Shown here: positions 22,421 through 34,780 of the stretch, in pieces
Layout of the letters: each line of letters begins with the position of its first letter
Numbering within the stretch: the first letter of the stretch is position 1
Assembly (NCBI RefSeq): GCF_963678635.1
Contig: NC_087065.1
Span: 71,435,345-71,499,344, forward strand
Direction: 5' to 3'
DNA: 64,000 bases
DNA from: Symsagittifera roscoffensis
Lineage: Eukaryota; Xenacoelomorpha; Acoela; Convolutidae
The notes under the pieces: generated by a model
What the model saw: only the letters and a program-made list of their open reading frames with translations
The model's database searches: none
Told to the model about the DNA's origin: nothing
Translations under genes and position numbers: made by a program

Positions 22421-22891
22421 ATAGTTGTCGTACAAACTTTTTTAATAAACGACAACTTTTGTACTGCCAATACCAAATGCAAGTGCTGGCCTTTAAATAG
22501 AACATTTCAATTATAATTGGAATTATTTCAGTTTAGAACGATTAAGAATGAGGATAATTTACTACTCATCAAAAACTAGCGTATTGAAACAATCAAATGC
22601 TATTCGAGCAGCGAAGCCGTCCACATTCTAGTCTAGTGCAAGCCGACTTGCATAGCAACCCACAAATTTCTGGATCAATACGCATACGCTGTCAACTTTT
22701 GTAATATGGGTCTGAACAAAGGGTCTCAAAAGTAATATGGGTCTCAAAAGTCGGAACAAAAATATCACTTTTTACTTTAAATTGAAATTGTACTTGTAAT
22801 GAAAATTGAACACAAATCATTAAAAGTTAAAGGGCAGTCAAACTATTTGCCCCAATACAAGTGTTTTTATTTGTTTGTTATTTGTTGCTCC

Positions 22892-23235
22892 GAACATTGA
22901 AAATGGGAAGGAAATTTGTATACGGGTGTGTTTTAGTTTTTTCTCTTTTTTGTTTTGTTTTGTTTTCGACGCAAAATTAGGTACCACAAATAATCATTGC
23001 CAGTATGGGACGCGGGAATTATCTTGTTAAAACATTTTCACTCATGATTCAAACAACATTTATAACTTTTCTCATTTTTGGGAAAAAGCCGTTTGAATTT
23101 TTTGATTTTTGGTCTAACTTCGAGCGAATAAGGTGAGTGAACAGGCTCTTTTTATAGAACGATAAATCATAAAATTTAAGTTAAACTAGTTTTTGAAGTT
23201 CCTCCAGCGCCATTTTTGGAACAAAAAACTTCAAA
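22892..23235 (+). repeat. Dispersed repeat, copy 1 (partner at 41243-41615)
   Basis: Shares in order cgggtgtgtttta, accacaaa-aatcat, ttctcactcatgatt, ttcgagcgaataa and an actagttttcg-like block with 41243-41615, in the same orientation. No coding potential or clear ends. Confidence 0.6.
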
Positions 23236-24361
23236 AATTCAAAATAACTTCTGCAAAAAAAGAAGGATTTTCGGAGCACTTTCTCTGAAACCGGCTATCC
23301 TTGATCAATTTTTTTAGAGTTTTTTCCAAGATAAACTCAATGACTCATGTTTTTGGAAATTGAAGTTTGAACATTTTGCAATTATTTGTATTGTTCATTT
23401 TAAAAATGCTTTCCGCTGTCGCGCCAATTATTTTTTCATCTCTATGTTTAAAATGGGTAATAGTCCCGAAGGGAATTCATCTGGTTGTTGATGCAAATTT
23501 AAATGCTTTGTTGTGAGATTAATCACCGGTGCCCAAATACACAATTAGTCGAAGACGAATAGGAGGCTATTTTAATGTCTTTTTCTGCTGCTGAAAAACA
23601 AGATTAATATCCTTTCTCATCAGGAAACGCGACTGGGCAACAAGGTACAACTTATTTCCACAGAGCATAAAGGACGCCAAAAACATTAAACTACCTTTTC
23701 CAATCATTTTCTTATTTCTGTCAAACTCAAGTACCAAAACCATTGAAACTCTCAATCAATTTGAAAGGTAAGTTTTCATTCTTTTATTTGACTTTTTTTC
23801 TTCTTTATTTTAAAAAAATAATCTACAACTTAAACACTAAAAAATTTCGAGTGTTTTTTGAGGCATTTTTTGCGGTATTTCAGACCAGCTATTGCAAACT
23901 CTCAAGTATGCGCAATTTGACAATTTTACTATCATCTTCGAATTTTTTTTAAAAGAAAAGCCCCTTTTTATAACATATTCTTTAAGAGCTTTATTTTGTA
24001 AGAAGTTGTAAGGTTGGCAAAATAAAATTCTAAGAAAAAGTGTTTTGGCAACCCCGGGTAGCCGAAATTTGGGAAAAACTAAATTATGTCAGTATAATTT
24101 GTCATCTATAATTACAATTTGTGATAAAGTTTTGGTAGTTACTTGACCTTAAATCAATTTTTGTCACGTATCGTCTAATTCGAAAACTTATCGCAAGATA
24201 AAAGTCATTTGGGAAGTGTTTATCTGTTTATCTTAATCTAAGTTCCTTCACAAGCTTTTGACTTTTCAGTCTCCGCAGATTTAATTATCTTAAAGTTCAA
24301 TCATCAGTTTCAAACCTGAACTACATTTGCCAACATTTGACAACTAAAAAAAAACAACAAA
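23236..24361. other. Non-coding upstream region of gene A, possible 5' exon
   Basis: A consensus donor AAAG|GTAAGT ends a non-coding stretch at 23767. A good acceptor CTTTTGACTTTTCAG lies at about 24269, 92 bases before the gene A ATG. A 5' untranslated exon spliced over about 500 bp is possible, but only transcripts would show it. Confidence 0.35.
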
Positions 24362-27300
24362 ATGGGCGCAGATGAGGCACATCGCAAAAAAAACAACAAA
24401 AACAACAGCAACCGAATTCTTCTGTGTGCAATTGGAATTCTAAGTGTTGTGCTTGCGGTATCAGTGGCAGGTCAAATATTTCACTGGGTCACATTCATGT
24501 CGGCCGCAGCAGAAATCAAAGAGTAAGTTTCTTCAATTTTCAAGTTTTCATGGTTAAGTTTTCAATGTTACGCCCCCCCCCTCAGGAACTAGACCCCTTC
24601 ACCAACCAAAGGGTCCCCATTTTGGTATTATTTTATGACATCCATTTTAGGCCGACTAACCCCAAATTTTTTTAAGGTCGCCTTTGGCACCAATTTATAC
24701 TAATTTTGGAGGGGAGAGCGCACGGAAAAACGCAATTTTTGGTCAAAAATTTCTAAAAAGTGCCCAAACTCGACTTTTTTGTCCTGTTTTTTTTCAAAAC
24801 TTACCTGCGGCGCAAATTTTTACGTCGAAATAGAGTCTTAATAGTGTTCTTGGAGTGCTCGGAAAATCATTTTAGTCGATCTACAAAAAAGGTAGACTAA
24901 TTTTAATTTAATTTTAATTTAATTTTAATTTAACGAAAAATTGATTAAAAATGTATGACTAGGATCTTTCCGTAAATGGAATTGTATGACCAGTATTTTT
25001 CAATGATTTAAAATTCTTGATTTTTTTCTTGCATAAAATTTTGTGTTATTTCTAGGATAAGAATCAAGAGTGTGTTTAAGCAAAAATACCGATAAAATAA
25101 GCGACAAAAATCTCAGAAATTTGATTAAAGCGCACAGGAGATTTGCTATCAAAAATCATTTATTGAGTTTAAACTTGATTGTAACAATACAAAAATATTT
25201 TTGTATTTGGCTAAAAAGTTTGATTTTTTAAAAATTTCAGTGAAAGAAAACTGTCTTTATTTTACACATGTGGAGTTATATTATTGAATAGAATAAAAAT
25301 GAATCGAAGGAAAAAATCTTAGAAACCGAATTTGATTTAAGATCACAGGAGATTCGCTATCAGAAATCATTTATTGAGTTCATACATGATTGTAAAGAAA
25401 CAAAAATATTTTTGTATTTTGCTAAAAAATTTCAATTTTACGAAATTCAGTGAAAGAAAACTGTTTATTTACAGTCTTGGAGTTATGTCATTGAATAAAA
25501 TAAAAATGAATCGATAGAGTTAAAAAAATCTCAGAAACCAATTTTGATTAAAGCACACAAGAGATTTGCTATCAAAACTTGCCAGTTTTACCCGACTTTG
25601 AAGATGTTATAATCAGTTATGCTTCCATTGAAAAGACGACACGTTCTTTCCAGGGCAGTTCGGGAGCTTCGGGAACAGATTTTGAGCATTAGCCGACGGT
25701 TTTATTACGTCATGGGGCTCAAAGTTCACACTTGAGAGACGAAGTTGCAACACTCGCCACAAAAATGTGCAATCAAATCCTACCATGGTCGAAAGTGCGG
25801 GCACTGGTTTCTGGAAGATTGATTGCGCTTGATAAATGTCCTGGCGTGCGACCTTTTGGCATAGGCGAATGTCTACGGAGAATATTTTGCAAAAGTGTGG
25901 CTGAGTTCCACAAAAATTGACCTTGAAGAAACATGTTCGACTGATCAATTACCTTGTGGGCTGAAAGCTGGCATTGAAGGTGCAATTCATGCGCTCTCTG
26001 ATGTTTTTGATGACAACAAGGAAGATGGCTGTGGCATGCTGTTTATAGATGCATCAAATGCTTTCAACTCGCTCAATCGTGAAACAGCGTTGTGGTATGC
26101 TCGAATATTGTGGCCTATATGTTCTAGATTTCTCTTCAATACTTACAAAGGCTTCGCGTCGCTTTTCGTTGCTGGCGCCGATGAAGTGATATACAGTAGG
26201 GAAGGAACAACACAGGGAGACCCACTGGCAATGTTCTTCTATGGTGTTTCACTTCTTCCCCTGATTCGGAAGTTAAAGGATCCGAACAATGTGTTACAAA
26301 GTTGGTATGCTGATGATTCTGCGGCCATAGCAAAACTCAAAAAATTGGAGATATTGCTCAAAAATTTGATTGAGGAAGGTCCCGCCTTCGGTTACTTTCC
26401 AGAGCCTTCCAAAAAATTTCTGATTGTCGATAAACAATATGCTGAAGAAGCGCATCACATATTTGACAAGTACTCGATTACTATTGTGGAAGAGAAGAGG
26501 TTTTTGGGCTGTTTCATTGGAGACGGAAATGAGAAGGACATCTACCTGAAACAGAAAGATTTTGAATGGGTAGACAAAACTGAGAAACTTTCTTTTGTGG
26601 CAAAAACAGAACCACAATGTGCTTTATCAGGACTGACTAAGTCTCTACAAGCGGAATTGAATTTTTCCTATCGTGTTTTGGGTGGTTCTAGTCAGCTTTT
26701 TCAACCGCTAGAGAACCTTCTGATGGAGAAATTCTTACATGCGATACTTGGATATTCGTCGATTTCATCAATGGATAGAAGTATTTTTTGTTTGCCAGCA
26801 AGAAAGGGTGGTCTTGGAGTGTCTAACCCAACCAGTTTCGCTGATGAGTCTTACAACACGTCACGGGAAGCAGTTACTGTTCTGTATGATGCTATTGTTG
26901 ATCAGCACGGTTTTTCCCATGAAGACCACAGAAAGCAAATGTCTCGATCGCGGAAAAAACATCATCAAATAATGGAAGAACAACATGAAGAGTTGTTGGG
27001 GGATTTATTGAATGAGCTACCAGCAGACCAAATTCGCGCAGTAAAAAGGATCAATGAAGGAAGCTTGTCTGCATGGCTGACAGCGTTACTGATTGCTGCA
27101 GAAAACTTTGATCTTTCGGAAGTGGAATTTTGAGATGCATTGAGTGTCCAGTTTAACAAAAACTTGAACTCTTCGCCAACTTTTTGTGATGGTTGTCAGT
27201 CATCATTCACCCTACGGCATGCGTTAGCGTGCGTGCAAAAAAGGTGGTCTCTTAACTTTACGGCACAATGAGATTAGGGATGCTGTAGGCGACTTAGCTT

Positions 27301-30300
27301 CTTTAGTGTGGAAAGATGTACAGAGAGAGCTGGTTATTAAAGAATACAACCCGCAAGATGAGACACCCGCATTAATTCCAGGTTTGTTTTGTCGTGGAGT
27401 TTTTGTTAGACAGGGAGGAGCGTCTTTTGATATTCGCGTCTCTGACACCGACGCCACTCCTATCAGAACAGAAGCCCCATGAGTGTTTTGCACTCAGCAG
27501 AGGTTGAGAAAAAGACAAAATATTCAGACGCGTGTCAGGAAAGACATATGTCTTTCACTCCTCTTGTCGTGTCTGTTGATGAGATGCTCGCTCCAGAATT
27601 TGCAAATTTCCTTCGGAGAATAGGAGAGGCTTTATCTACCAAGTGGGAGAAACCCTATAATAAAACTATGAACTGGGTGAAGTGCCGGCTGTCTTTTGCC
27701 GTGCTCCGTGCTTCCAGTGTGTGCTTCCGAGGCACAAGGACCAAGTGGAGGAGTCTTGGCTCAGACCATGATTTCTTACCCTAGAGAAATATTTATGGAT
27801 GTTCTACGATGAAGAGAAATTGGCTAGCTATGTGCAAATTCTGCTAGTAATGTAAAACGTGGACCTAAACGAAACAAAAATGTTGAAAAAATGAACCAAA
27901 TAAATAATTGACTGATTTAATTTAAAAAAAATTATGGAGTTCATACATGATTGTAAAGTAATAAAAAACTTTTTGTATTTGGCCAAAAAGTTTCTCGTTT
28001 AAGAATTTCAGTTAAGGGAAACTGTTTTTTTGACAGTCTTGAAGTTATGTTTTTGAATAAAATAAAATTGAATCGATGGAGGCTAAGCCGGACAAGTACT
28101 GTTGTTTTATCGTTTGTAAAAGACGCCTCCAAGACAACTCAGGTCATTTTCTATGCATTATGAATGCAAGGCCAGTCCAACCTTTGGTGCTTTGAGTGAG
28201 TAAACTAAGGTGTTTGTCACTTGAGTTCGGTTACAAACAAAACCAAAAACTTTGCAGAAATTAATTTTAGAAAAAAAAATCTAATTTTTTGTTTATGGAA
28301 AAATTTTTATCATATAATTTTCATATATGGAAAAAATGCTTGTCATAGAGATTTCATACAATTTTCTGTACGTATGGAATTGTATAAAAATTTATGGTTA
28401 AAGTTTTTCATACATGGAAATTGTATGATAAAAAGTTTTGGTCAACCCGGGAGTACAGTTCGGGGTATCAGAAAATTTAACTGCTTAATTCGGGAGAAAA
28501 TCCTAGAGAAACAACTACATCAAACTCACTACGAACTGACGGATGGATGGAATTGGCATCATCATCAAAATATAATAAATTTATAAATTATAAATTTTAC
28601 CCATTTCATATCTGGCATCCCTCTTCTGGTACTATTTTTTGGCATCAATTTTTGACCGATTATTTTGAATATTTTGCGAGGTAACCTTCTTTAAAAAAAT
28701 ACGCAACTTTTTAAATGAAAGATTCCAAAAAATCTTAATTACGTCGTTTTGGGCAGCGAACAGAAAATTTTGTCAAACAGAAATTTTTGTTAAACATTTT
28801 GAGAGAGCTTGGAAAATTAAACTATTTGACCTATAAAAAAGTCAATCATCACAAATTTATTTAAAAGCCAACTTTCCCGTCATCTATTGGTACCGTACAG
28901 GAGACTTAAATGAACAACGCCATATTAATCTCATTATCTCCTAAACTGACGGTTGGATCGTTTTGGCTTCATTTCATTTTTGCAGAGGTTGTTTTCATGC
29001 TTTTTTTTCAGTAATCTTCATGTATAATTTTTGTTTTTGCTAGTTGCTATATTCCAAATTAAAAAACTGATTGAATAAATGGTTCATTACAAATGAAAAT
29101 GATGGTTGTAAAAATAATGATTATCTAATTGTTAACTTGAAGTTCAGTAGTGAATAGTTTTTTGGGATCTCTTTAACATTCCCCCCATTCGCAAAGGGGG
29201 GAATTTTTTACCAGGTACAAAATTTACATATATTTAACCCTTGAATTATTTCTTTTTAGGGGTGGCGATTCGTTACTGGATACCCTAGGAGGGATAGCAA
29301 AAGAGATCCTTTTTTGTTTCAGGGGTTTCAATGATGTCAAGGCAGCTTTCGTAACAGTTCACATGGCTTTGGCTCAGCTTGGATGTAAGTAATTAAATTC
29401 AAAATAATTTCCGGATAGTAGCGAGAAAAACTGAGAAAAATATCATGTTGTATGCTCAAAGATAAGTGAATGATTCAAAAATTGAAAATAGTTAAAATAA
29501 AACTTCGAAAAAAAATCGAGCTATGAACATTCCGTGCTTTTTTCAGAAAAAGGATGCGGATTTCAAAAAAAATTGACGGAATTTTTAAGCGCGGTTTGGT
29601 TTTTTATATCTAGCAACTTATGATGAATTTTTATATCCTATTGTTAACCTGAGCTAGAACTTGAAAAAATATATTTACATGTTTCCTGAGATTGTTTTTC
29701 GTAAAGTTATGGGGGTTGAAAATTTTCAATTTAGCTAAATTGGGACAAGTAAAGTGCGATATATTTCGAGCTTTCAACAGGGTAGCGGAGATTTAATCCG
29801 TCCTAGAAATGTTTCCAATTTCAATTGAGGCAAGCTACTTAATACAATAATATTTTGCTACATGCGAAAACTATCACTTTGTATTTTACAAAGCGTGTGG
29901 GGGATGGGGGATGGCTTAACAAAAAATCATCTCATTTTAGATCGAACTCCATTGATAGAGTTGAAAGGCAGTCTGAATATTTGGGGCTTTTTGCACACAA
30001 CTATCTTTTTTCAATTTGACTTCAAGTACCGGAGCAATCATAGCAGCTGTGTGCGGAAATTTTGGTTTTGCCAGCAAAGCAAGGTTTTGGAGATTTAAAA
30101 TTTGGTTTACGCGTTCAACATCATATATAAACTCTGAAAAACTCGCAAAAATTAGACTGACCATCAGTTCAAACTTACATTTTTTGAAAGCCCAGGAATT
30201 GGGTTGAAAAATTCAGGTGAATCAACTTAAAAAATTTGATCTCGTTGGAATATGGAAAAATGTCGAAAAAAAATAAACACGCCGAGCTAAAAAAAAAAAC

Positions 30301-30479
30301 TATTCGATATGAATTAAGCGACAGTCGGAACATTCAGAGTTTCACCCTGATACGAGCAGTCTTGTTTTAGTTTGTATTCAATCAAAAGTCTGATTCACAT
30401 TATGGCATCTGTTTTAGATAATGCATCTGCAGTGGCCGCCCCTGAGGCTGCTTCAACCAGTGTGCAACCACCTGAATAA
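24362..30479 (+). CDS. Gene A: small single-pass membrane protein, 94 aa, 3 exons
   Basis: Function unknown. Exons: 24362-24522 (161 nt, donor GA|GTAAGT, phase 2), 29323-29384 (62 nt, acceptor TTTGTTTCAG, donor GGAT|GTAAGT, phase 1), 30418-30479 (62 nt, acceptor GTTTTAG, stop TAA). The joined frame is open and encodes 94 residues. These are a Lys/Asn-rich N-terminus (res. 1-18), one hydrophobic segment (about 19-38, ILLCAIGILSVVLAVSVAG), a short amphipathic helix, then QLGYNAS with an N-glycosylation sequon, and an Ala/Pro/Ser tail. The exon model is supported by gene B (42544-43877), which has the same lengths for exons 1 and 2, the same phases and similar residues (AGQ..W, H..L.QLGYNA). Intron 1 is 4.8 kb and full of mobile elements; intron 2 is 1.0 kb. 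A type II or signal-anchored topology is inferred. Confidence 0.75.
24571..24895 (-). mobile_element. hAT-like miniature element copy in intron 1 of gene A
   Basis: Reverse-complement relative of 51107-51401: tatactaattttgg, agcgcacggaaaaacgcaat, cctgcggcgcaa and gtgctcggaaaatc follow in the same order. The terminal sequence is degraded, so the target duplication is not readable. Confidence 0.6.
25133..25580 (+). repeat. 211-bp tandem repeat, units 1, 2 and the start of 3
   Basis: Units start at 25133, 25344 and 25556 with cacaggaga or cacaagaga followed by ttgctatca. Each unit contains catgattgtaa, atttttgtatttggctaaaa, a cagtgaaagaaaactg block and tgaatcga. Unit 3 stops after about 25 bases, and its remainder resumes at 27929 beyond an inserted reverse transcriptase element. 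Confidence 0.8.
25581..27928 (+). pseudogene. 5'-truncated, frameshifted reverse transcriptase element
   Basis: Retroelement protein remains in several frames. 25732-25920: RLIALDKCPGVRPFGIGE, the start of an RT domain. 25895-27133 (shifted frame): IDASNAFNSLNRE, TTQGDPLAMFF and the catalytic YADD. Past a TGA at 27131: a C-x2-C-x7-H-x4-C finger (CDGCQSSFTLRHALAC), then RHNEIRD, GVFVRQGGASFDIRV (nuclease-like FDxRV) and finally SFTPLVVSVDE and MNWVKCRLSFAVLR. I recognise this order of RT, finger, FDxRV segment and SFTPLV block as an RT family abundant in marine invertebrate genomes, but I cannot name the clade. It ends in tttaatttaaaaaaaa, like a retrotransposed tail. It lies in intron 1 of gene A and cannot encode a working protein. 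Confidence 0.85.
27929..28085 (+). repeat. Remainder of the split 211-bp unit 3
   Basis: Begins at the point in the unit just after the break at 25580 (gagttcatacatgattgtaa) and runs to tgaatcgatgg. This shows that the element between was inserted into an existing array. Confidence 0.75.
28290..28450 (+). repeat. Short repeat ending gaaattgtatgataaa..aacccggga
   Basis: Several copies of words around catatggaaa and gaattgtat end in gtatgataaa and caacccggga. A related end is at about 50020-50070. Probably a small inactive element. Confidence 0.4.
28595..28850 (-). mobile_element. Strongly diverged hAT-like miniature element copy
   Basis: Follows the order of the copy at 24571-24895: catcnnttttnggccgatta, aatacgcaactttt, ggcagcgaacag and gagcttggaaaatt. 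It also lies in intron 1 of gene A. Confidence 0.4.
29590..30370 (+). mobile_element. Hairpin-ended family copy overlapping exon 2/intron 2 side of gene A
   Basis: Lies wholly in intron 2 of gene A. Family blocks are cgtaaagttatggggg, gcgatatatttcgagct, cggagatttaatccgtc, then the 3' end cagtcggaacattcag and gagcagtcttgtttt. Confidence 0.6.
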
Positions 30480-33400
30480 TCATACACAACACGAAGAACC
30501 ATATATTCAGTTCTAGTGACAAAATTCAATTAGATATAGTGATAAAGATAGCTACTTTTCTATTACAAGGCCCAAAATGTTTTCCGCTAGAATCAATTTC
30601 CCACCAAACAGGTGCGAGCGAGCATTATGAATCAGTTTTTTTTAGTTTAAAAACAAGGTTCATTTTGGGCCGTGAAACAGAAAAGATCCGAAATTTTTGT
30701 CATAACAATCATGAGATTTGACACAATTTTCGAATCAATCAGATCTTCTACTCTAACAACCATACCCTCAACGGAAAACAGCATATGAAAATTGCTTCGT
30801 GAGCTTTTCATTAAGTACATGAACAAAAATATGGGTGGTTTTGAAAGACATTGAAGTAGCCACTAAAACATTCTTTCAATGAACTTTCGCGTCTAAAGGC
30901 AGATTACTTAGTAGTAAAAACAATTTATTAGAGATATGTTAGCATGTTCTTTCTTACCTGTATTGATAATGCCTGTATCAGATACAAAATAACCCTTCTT
31001 TTGTAAATTTATTCTTCGGAAAATAATTAAGTTAATTTTTATCACAATTTTTACGCAATTTTTTTAGTTAATGAGGGATCATCGCGGTTCTTTAAGAAAT
31101 ACAGCGCCGGCTTTTCGACTCGAATAAAGCTCGACTCGACTAGTATAAGAATTTCAAAATAAAAAAACCTGTAACCTATAGAAACTATAGAAAAGTCATG
31201 TAAGCTTTGGATATCATCATACTGGGCTTGCTTTGTGAAAGTTCTTGCAATTTTGAATAACTGATAAAAGCTTATTACCAGCAATTTTTTTCATTTTTTA
31301 TTTCGAATATGTTTTTACGAGAAAATCCTAGATCCGTCTCTGGGTGTTATTATGACAAAAATTATTATTTTTTGAATTTTTTTATTACTGTGATTGTTTT
31401 TTATCATTATCTTGATTCTTAATATTATGATTTTTATGGTTGTTTTCAATTTATTTTTTAAACTTTTTAAATATAATTTTTGGGGACTTTTCAAAAAAAA
31501 GCAGCAATACAATGTAAGCTAGCTGATAGTTTTTAGAACTGTCACAATTTTATGCGGCTCAAGCTTAACTCTAGCTAGCGGTCGTCAATAGCATCTACGA
31601 CTTTTTTGTATCACCGCTTAAGATGACGCTCAAAAACCGCGTTTTTCTCTTTGCAATTAGATTCAAACCGTGTAAACAGATCAAAAAGGGTTCAATCAAT
31701 ATCTTTTTTTGAAATATATACTTGAGTGCCGTGCTTTTTGTACGCCATTTAAAACCAACCCTAAAAATAAGTTAACTTCGAATCTACCCGCAGCAAATTA
31801 TGAAAATAACGCAAGAGTGAAACACTAAATTATCTAGACTGTAAATTGCGATTGTTAAAAAGGAATACGTTTCTGTAAAAATTCAAAACTAATAAAAATG
31901 TTTGAAAAAGTCGATCAAAAACTTGTTCAAACGCTCATTTTTAAGCAAATGTATGAGTTTGATCCGGTTTAAAAAACCCTCAAATTGTTCAATGTTTGCT
32001 TGAAATTGGAGAAAAAACTCCAATCGGAAATTTATAGAATGATTTGGCGAGACGGCCGTGTGTTAACTACCCGCATCCAGTTTCAAACGTTAATAATCGA
32101 TGTTATTATGATTTTAGCACCAGTCTAATTAAAATTGAAAAAAAAATTTTTAAATTATTATATAATTGATTATAATCTCTTTTTAAAATCAAATTATTAT
32201 CAATTACAATATATTTTAATCAAAACTAACCGCTTATTTCTCCGTCTGTTTTCCGAGTCAATTATAATCGATGATTTTTATCCGTATTTCTAATTCGTTT
32301 GTTTTGCAGACAAATCCATTATAATTCATTATGGTCGATTATAATCTTTTTTTCTTTTTTGTCTTCAACCTTACATCTGCGTTGCTTCAAATTTATGCTT
32401 TTCGTACACGTTGCTTTATGGGAAAAATGGGAAAAAAATGTTTTAACCGTTTTCAAATCAATTCAAAATTATAGCGTTTTTAATTTGTCATTCCTTCACG
32501 TCTTCAGTTGTTTCAAGATGCATATTTAAAGTTTTGTACCACCAAAAAATCAACACATTGCTTTAGTTTCATAATTTTTTGGAAGAGTTATTTTTACCTA
32601 CCGCGGAAATTTTCAACTAACATCAATTGATCTCTATGAAACTTTTTTTCGTGGTAAAACTTTGTGTTCAGATGGATGAACCAAAGTGTGACTAGACATC
32701 TCACTTTCAGAGATTTTTGACAGAAAAAGGGATTATAATCGATTTTAATAGATTATAATAGATTAAAAGAGATTGTAGATTACAAGAGATTTTCAGAAAA
32801 ATTGAAATCACTTATAATTGATTATATTTTATTATTTTGTCATGAAAAATTTTATCCTTATAATGGATTATAAATTTGGCGCCCATAATAAATTATAATT
32901 TTGCTGAAAATACAATAATAATTATAATATAATCGATTATTTTCTCGTTTTACTGAGTGCGTGTACCTGGATTGAGGTCTGTGAAAAGTTGTCAGATTCT
33001 GATAGGCGCTTCGGTGGTATTTAGTCGCGATAAGCTGGAAACTAGTCGCAATAATCTGAATCTGGTCATAGGTTGCGGACTAAGAAGCTTACTTTGAGTC
33101 GAACAAGTTCTCAGAGGGGATATTTTGGTGATGTATTACAATAGGTGGTAGATAATTTTCAATAGCTGGATCGCTTTTTGTTTTCGCACATTATTTCTAA
33201 TTTTTTCAGAAGCCAAACATTTAGGCAAAAGTAGTAGAAAATTTGAATTTTGGTATATCATTTCATTTGGCAGAGTAATCTATTTGGAAAACTTATCTTA
33301 GAAGCTGTAAAAATGATTGAAAATGAAACGACTATATAATGCACTATAGTTCTGAAACTTGATTCTTGCACTATAATCAAAAATGCCACCTATTGTAACA

Positions 33401-33554
33401 ATTGATGTCCAGATTACAATCTGTTGTTTATTTGGTACCAGTTGAAAAAAGTTCAAATTTCAAGAAGGGACACATTTGTTATACTCAATTACGTTTTGAT
33501 CTATTCTCGCACCCAACGGATTTTCTATACACGATCTGAAATTCTTTATTGTTC
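30480..33554. other. Non-coding between genes A and B, with a palindromic AT cluster
   Basis: No gene recognised. At about 32140-32945 words of the form attataatcgattataat and close variants occur about ten times, forming a degenerate self-complementary cluster. A 13-bp inverted repeat (ttacaataggtgg) at 33136-33148 and 33386-33398 encloses about 240 bp. Confidence 0.5.
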
Positions 33555-34080
33555 CGACTTTCGATACGAAAGTAACGGAATATTTGTGCTCGGGGTGGGT
33601 TTTTTTTCTTCAGACAAATTTTGACTTTTTAACTAGCCATTTTTGACGGAATTTTTTTATATCATTCAAAAGGTATTGTTGTCCCGAGCTTAAATTTGAA
33701 AAGATATTTTACCTGTGATCATTTTTCGTAAAGTTACGGGGGTTTAAAGATTGCCATTTTGGCCAATTTGAGACAATTAACTCGCGATATATTTCGCGCT
33801 ATTAGCGCGTAAGCGGAGAGTTAATCCGTCTTAGAGATCGTTCCAAATTGGTTAAAATAAGCTTATTCGCCATAATGGTTTGTTACTAGGAGTGACATCT
33901 ATCCTTTTGTACTTTTAATGGCGTATGGGGTGATGATTTTCATAAAAAATTTCAAATTTCAGAAATTTTTTTTTATTTTGTTTTATTTCTTTGAATTTTT
34001 AAATGTTATTACTGCTCCATAAACCTTAAAAGGCAGTCGGAACATTCAGGGCTTCGCCCTGATACGAGCAGTCTTGTTTC
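33555..34080 (+). mobile_element. Best-preserved copy of the hairpin-ended dispersed family
   Basis: About 525 bp starting near atatttgtgctcggggtgg and ending aggcagtcggaacattcagg, then gcttcgccctga, then gagcagtcttgttt. The 3' end folds as tcagggc-ttc-gccctga, 17 bases before the terminal cttgtt. Parallel copies are at 38270-38755 and elsewhere. A subterminal 3' hairpin without terminal inverted repeats recalls Helitron/Helentron-derived elements. No coding part is present. Confidence 0.7.
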
Positions 34081-34591
34081 TTTTATAGACAGATTCTCAG
34101 ATCTGAAGTTCGTTATTCCAAATCTTGATAAGAATTTGAAGTTTTTGAACAGTGTTTTTTTTTCAAACTAAACTTCTTGTTCAACTGTTATAAAAAGTTT
34201 TCAATACTTATGAGAAGACCTATCAACTTTTCATTTTCATGCGCTACTTATGCATTTCCGATGTTAATTTCAAAATTTGGGAACCATATTTCAGCAGTCT
34301 CTGATTGGAAACTTTGCTGAGTACCTGCTAGCAGCTAGCAAAAGCTATAAAATACAGAAGAATAGCAAAATTTAAGTCAGAATCATTGGACCAAGTAGAA
34401 CAGCAGACCAAGGAAAACAACATTTTTGAAATCTGTTTTTTTTTCAAATCTGAAATAACCAAAGAATAAATTAAAAAATCAGATCTTTTTTGGATAAAAA
34501 AACCCATTTTTAAAGTATCCAAGCGTTATTTCTACGTTTCACAACCTATTTTAGAACTAAAATCCAGATCTGAAACAGATTATTTAAGCCC

Positions 34592-34780
34592 TTAATTAGA
34601 AATACTGGGTGCGTGTTGTGTAGTAAATCTCAATGAATCACTACCGTACATTGATTCCATAAGGTCAAAAAAGTTGCACGGGTCGTGGTTGTCGTTTTTC
34701 AACGGCTTCGATTGCACACGCATCTCTTCAGTTATCAAAATCTTAAAAGACGAACTTCGGTCGCGACACTTTGAAGACAC
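34592..34780 (-). CDS. Unrecognised 62-codon open frame
   Basis: Balanced residue composition (motif DPCNFFDLMESMYG) and less AT-rich than its surroundings, ending TAA. It could be a last exon (an acceptor-like aatttag lies just upstream on the minus strand) or chance. No family recognised. Confidence 0.2.
   Translation of the reverse strand: MSSKCRDRSSSFKILITEEMRVQSKPLKNDNHDPCNFFDLMESMYGSDSLRFTTQHAPSISN

Noticed and set aside
25133-28085. LTR or Penelope-type terminal repeats flanking the RT element
   Set aside because: The right-hand copy continues the broken left unit almost exactly instead of repeating it in full, which fits insertion into an array better than terminal repeats.
31315-31512. 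Minus-strand Ile/Lys-rich frame
   Set aside because: Low-complexity AT sequence without any coding sign.
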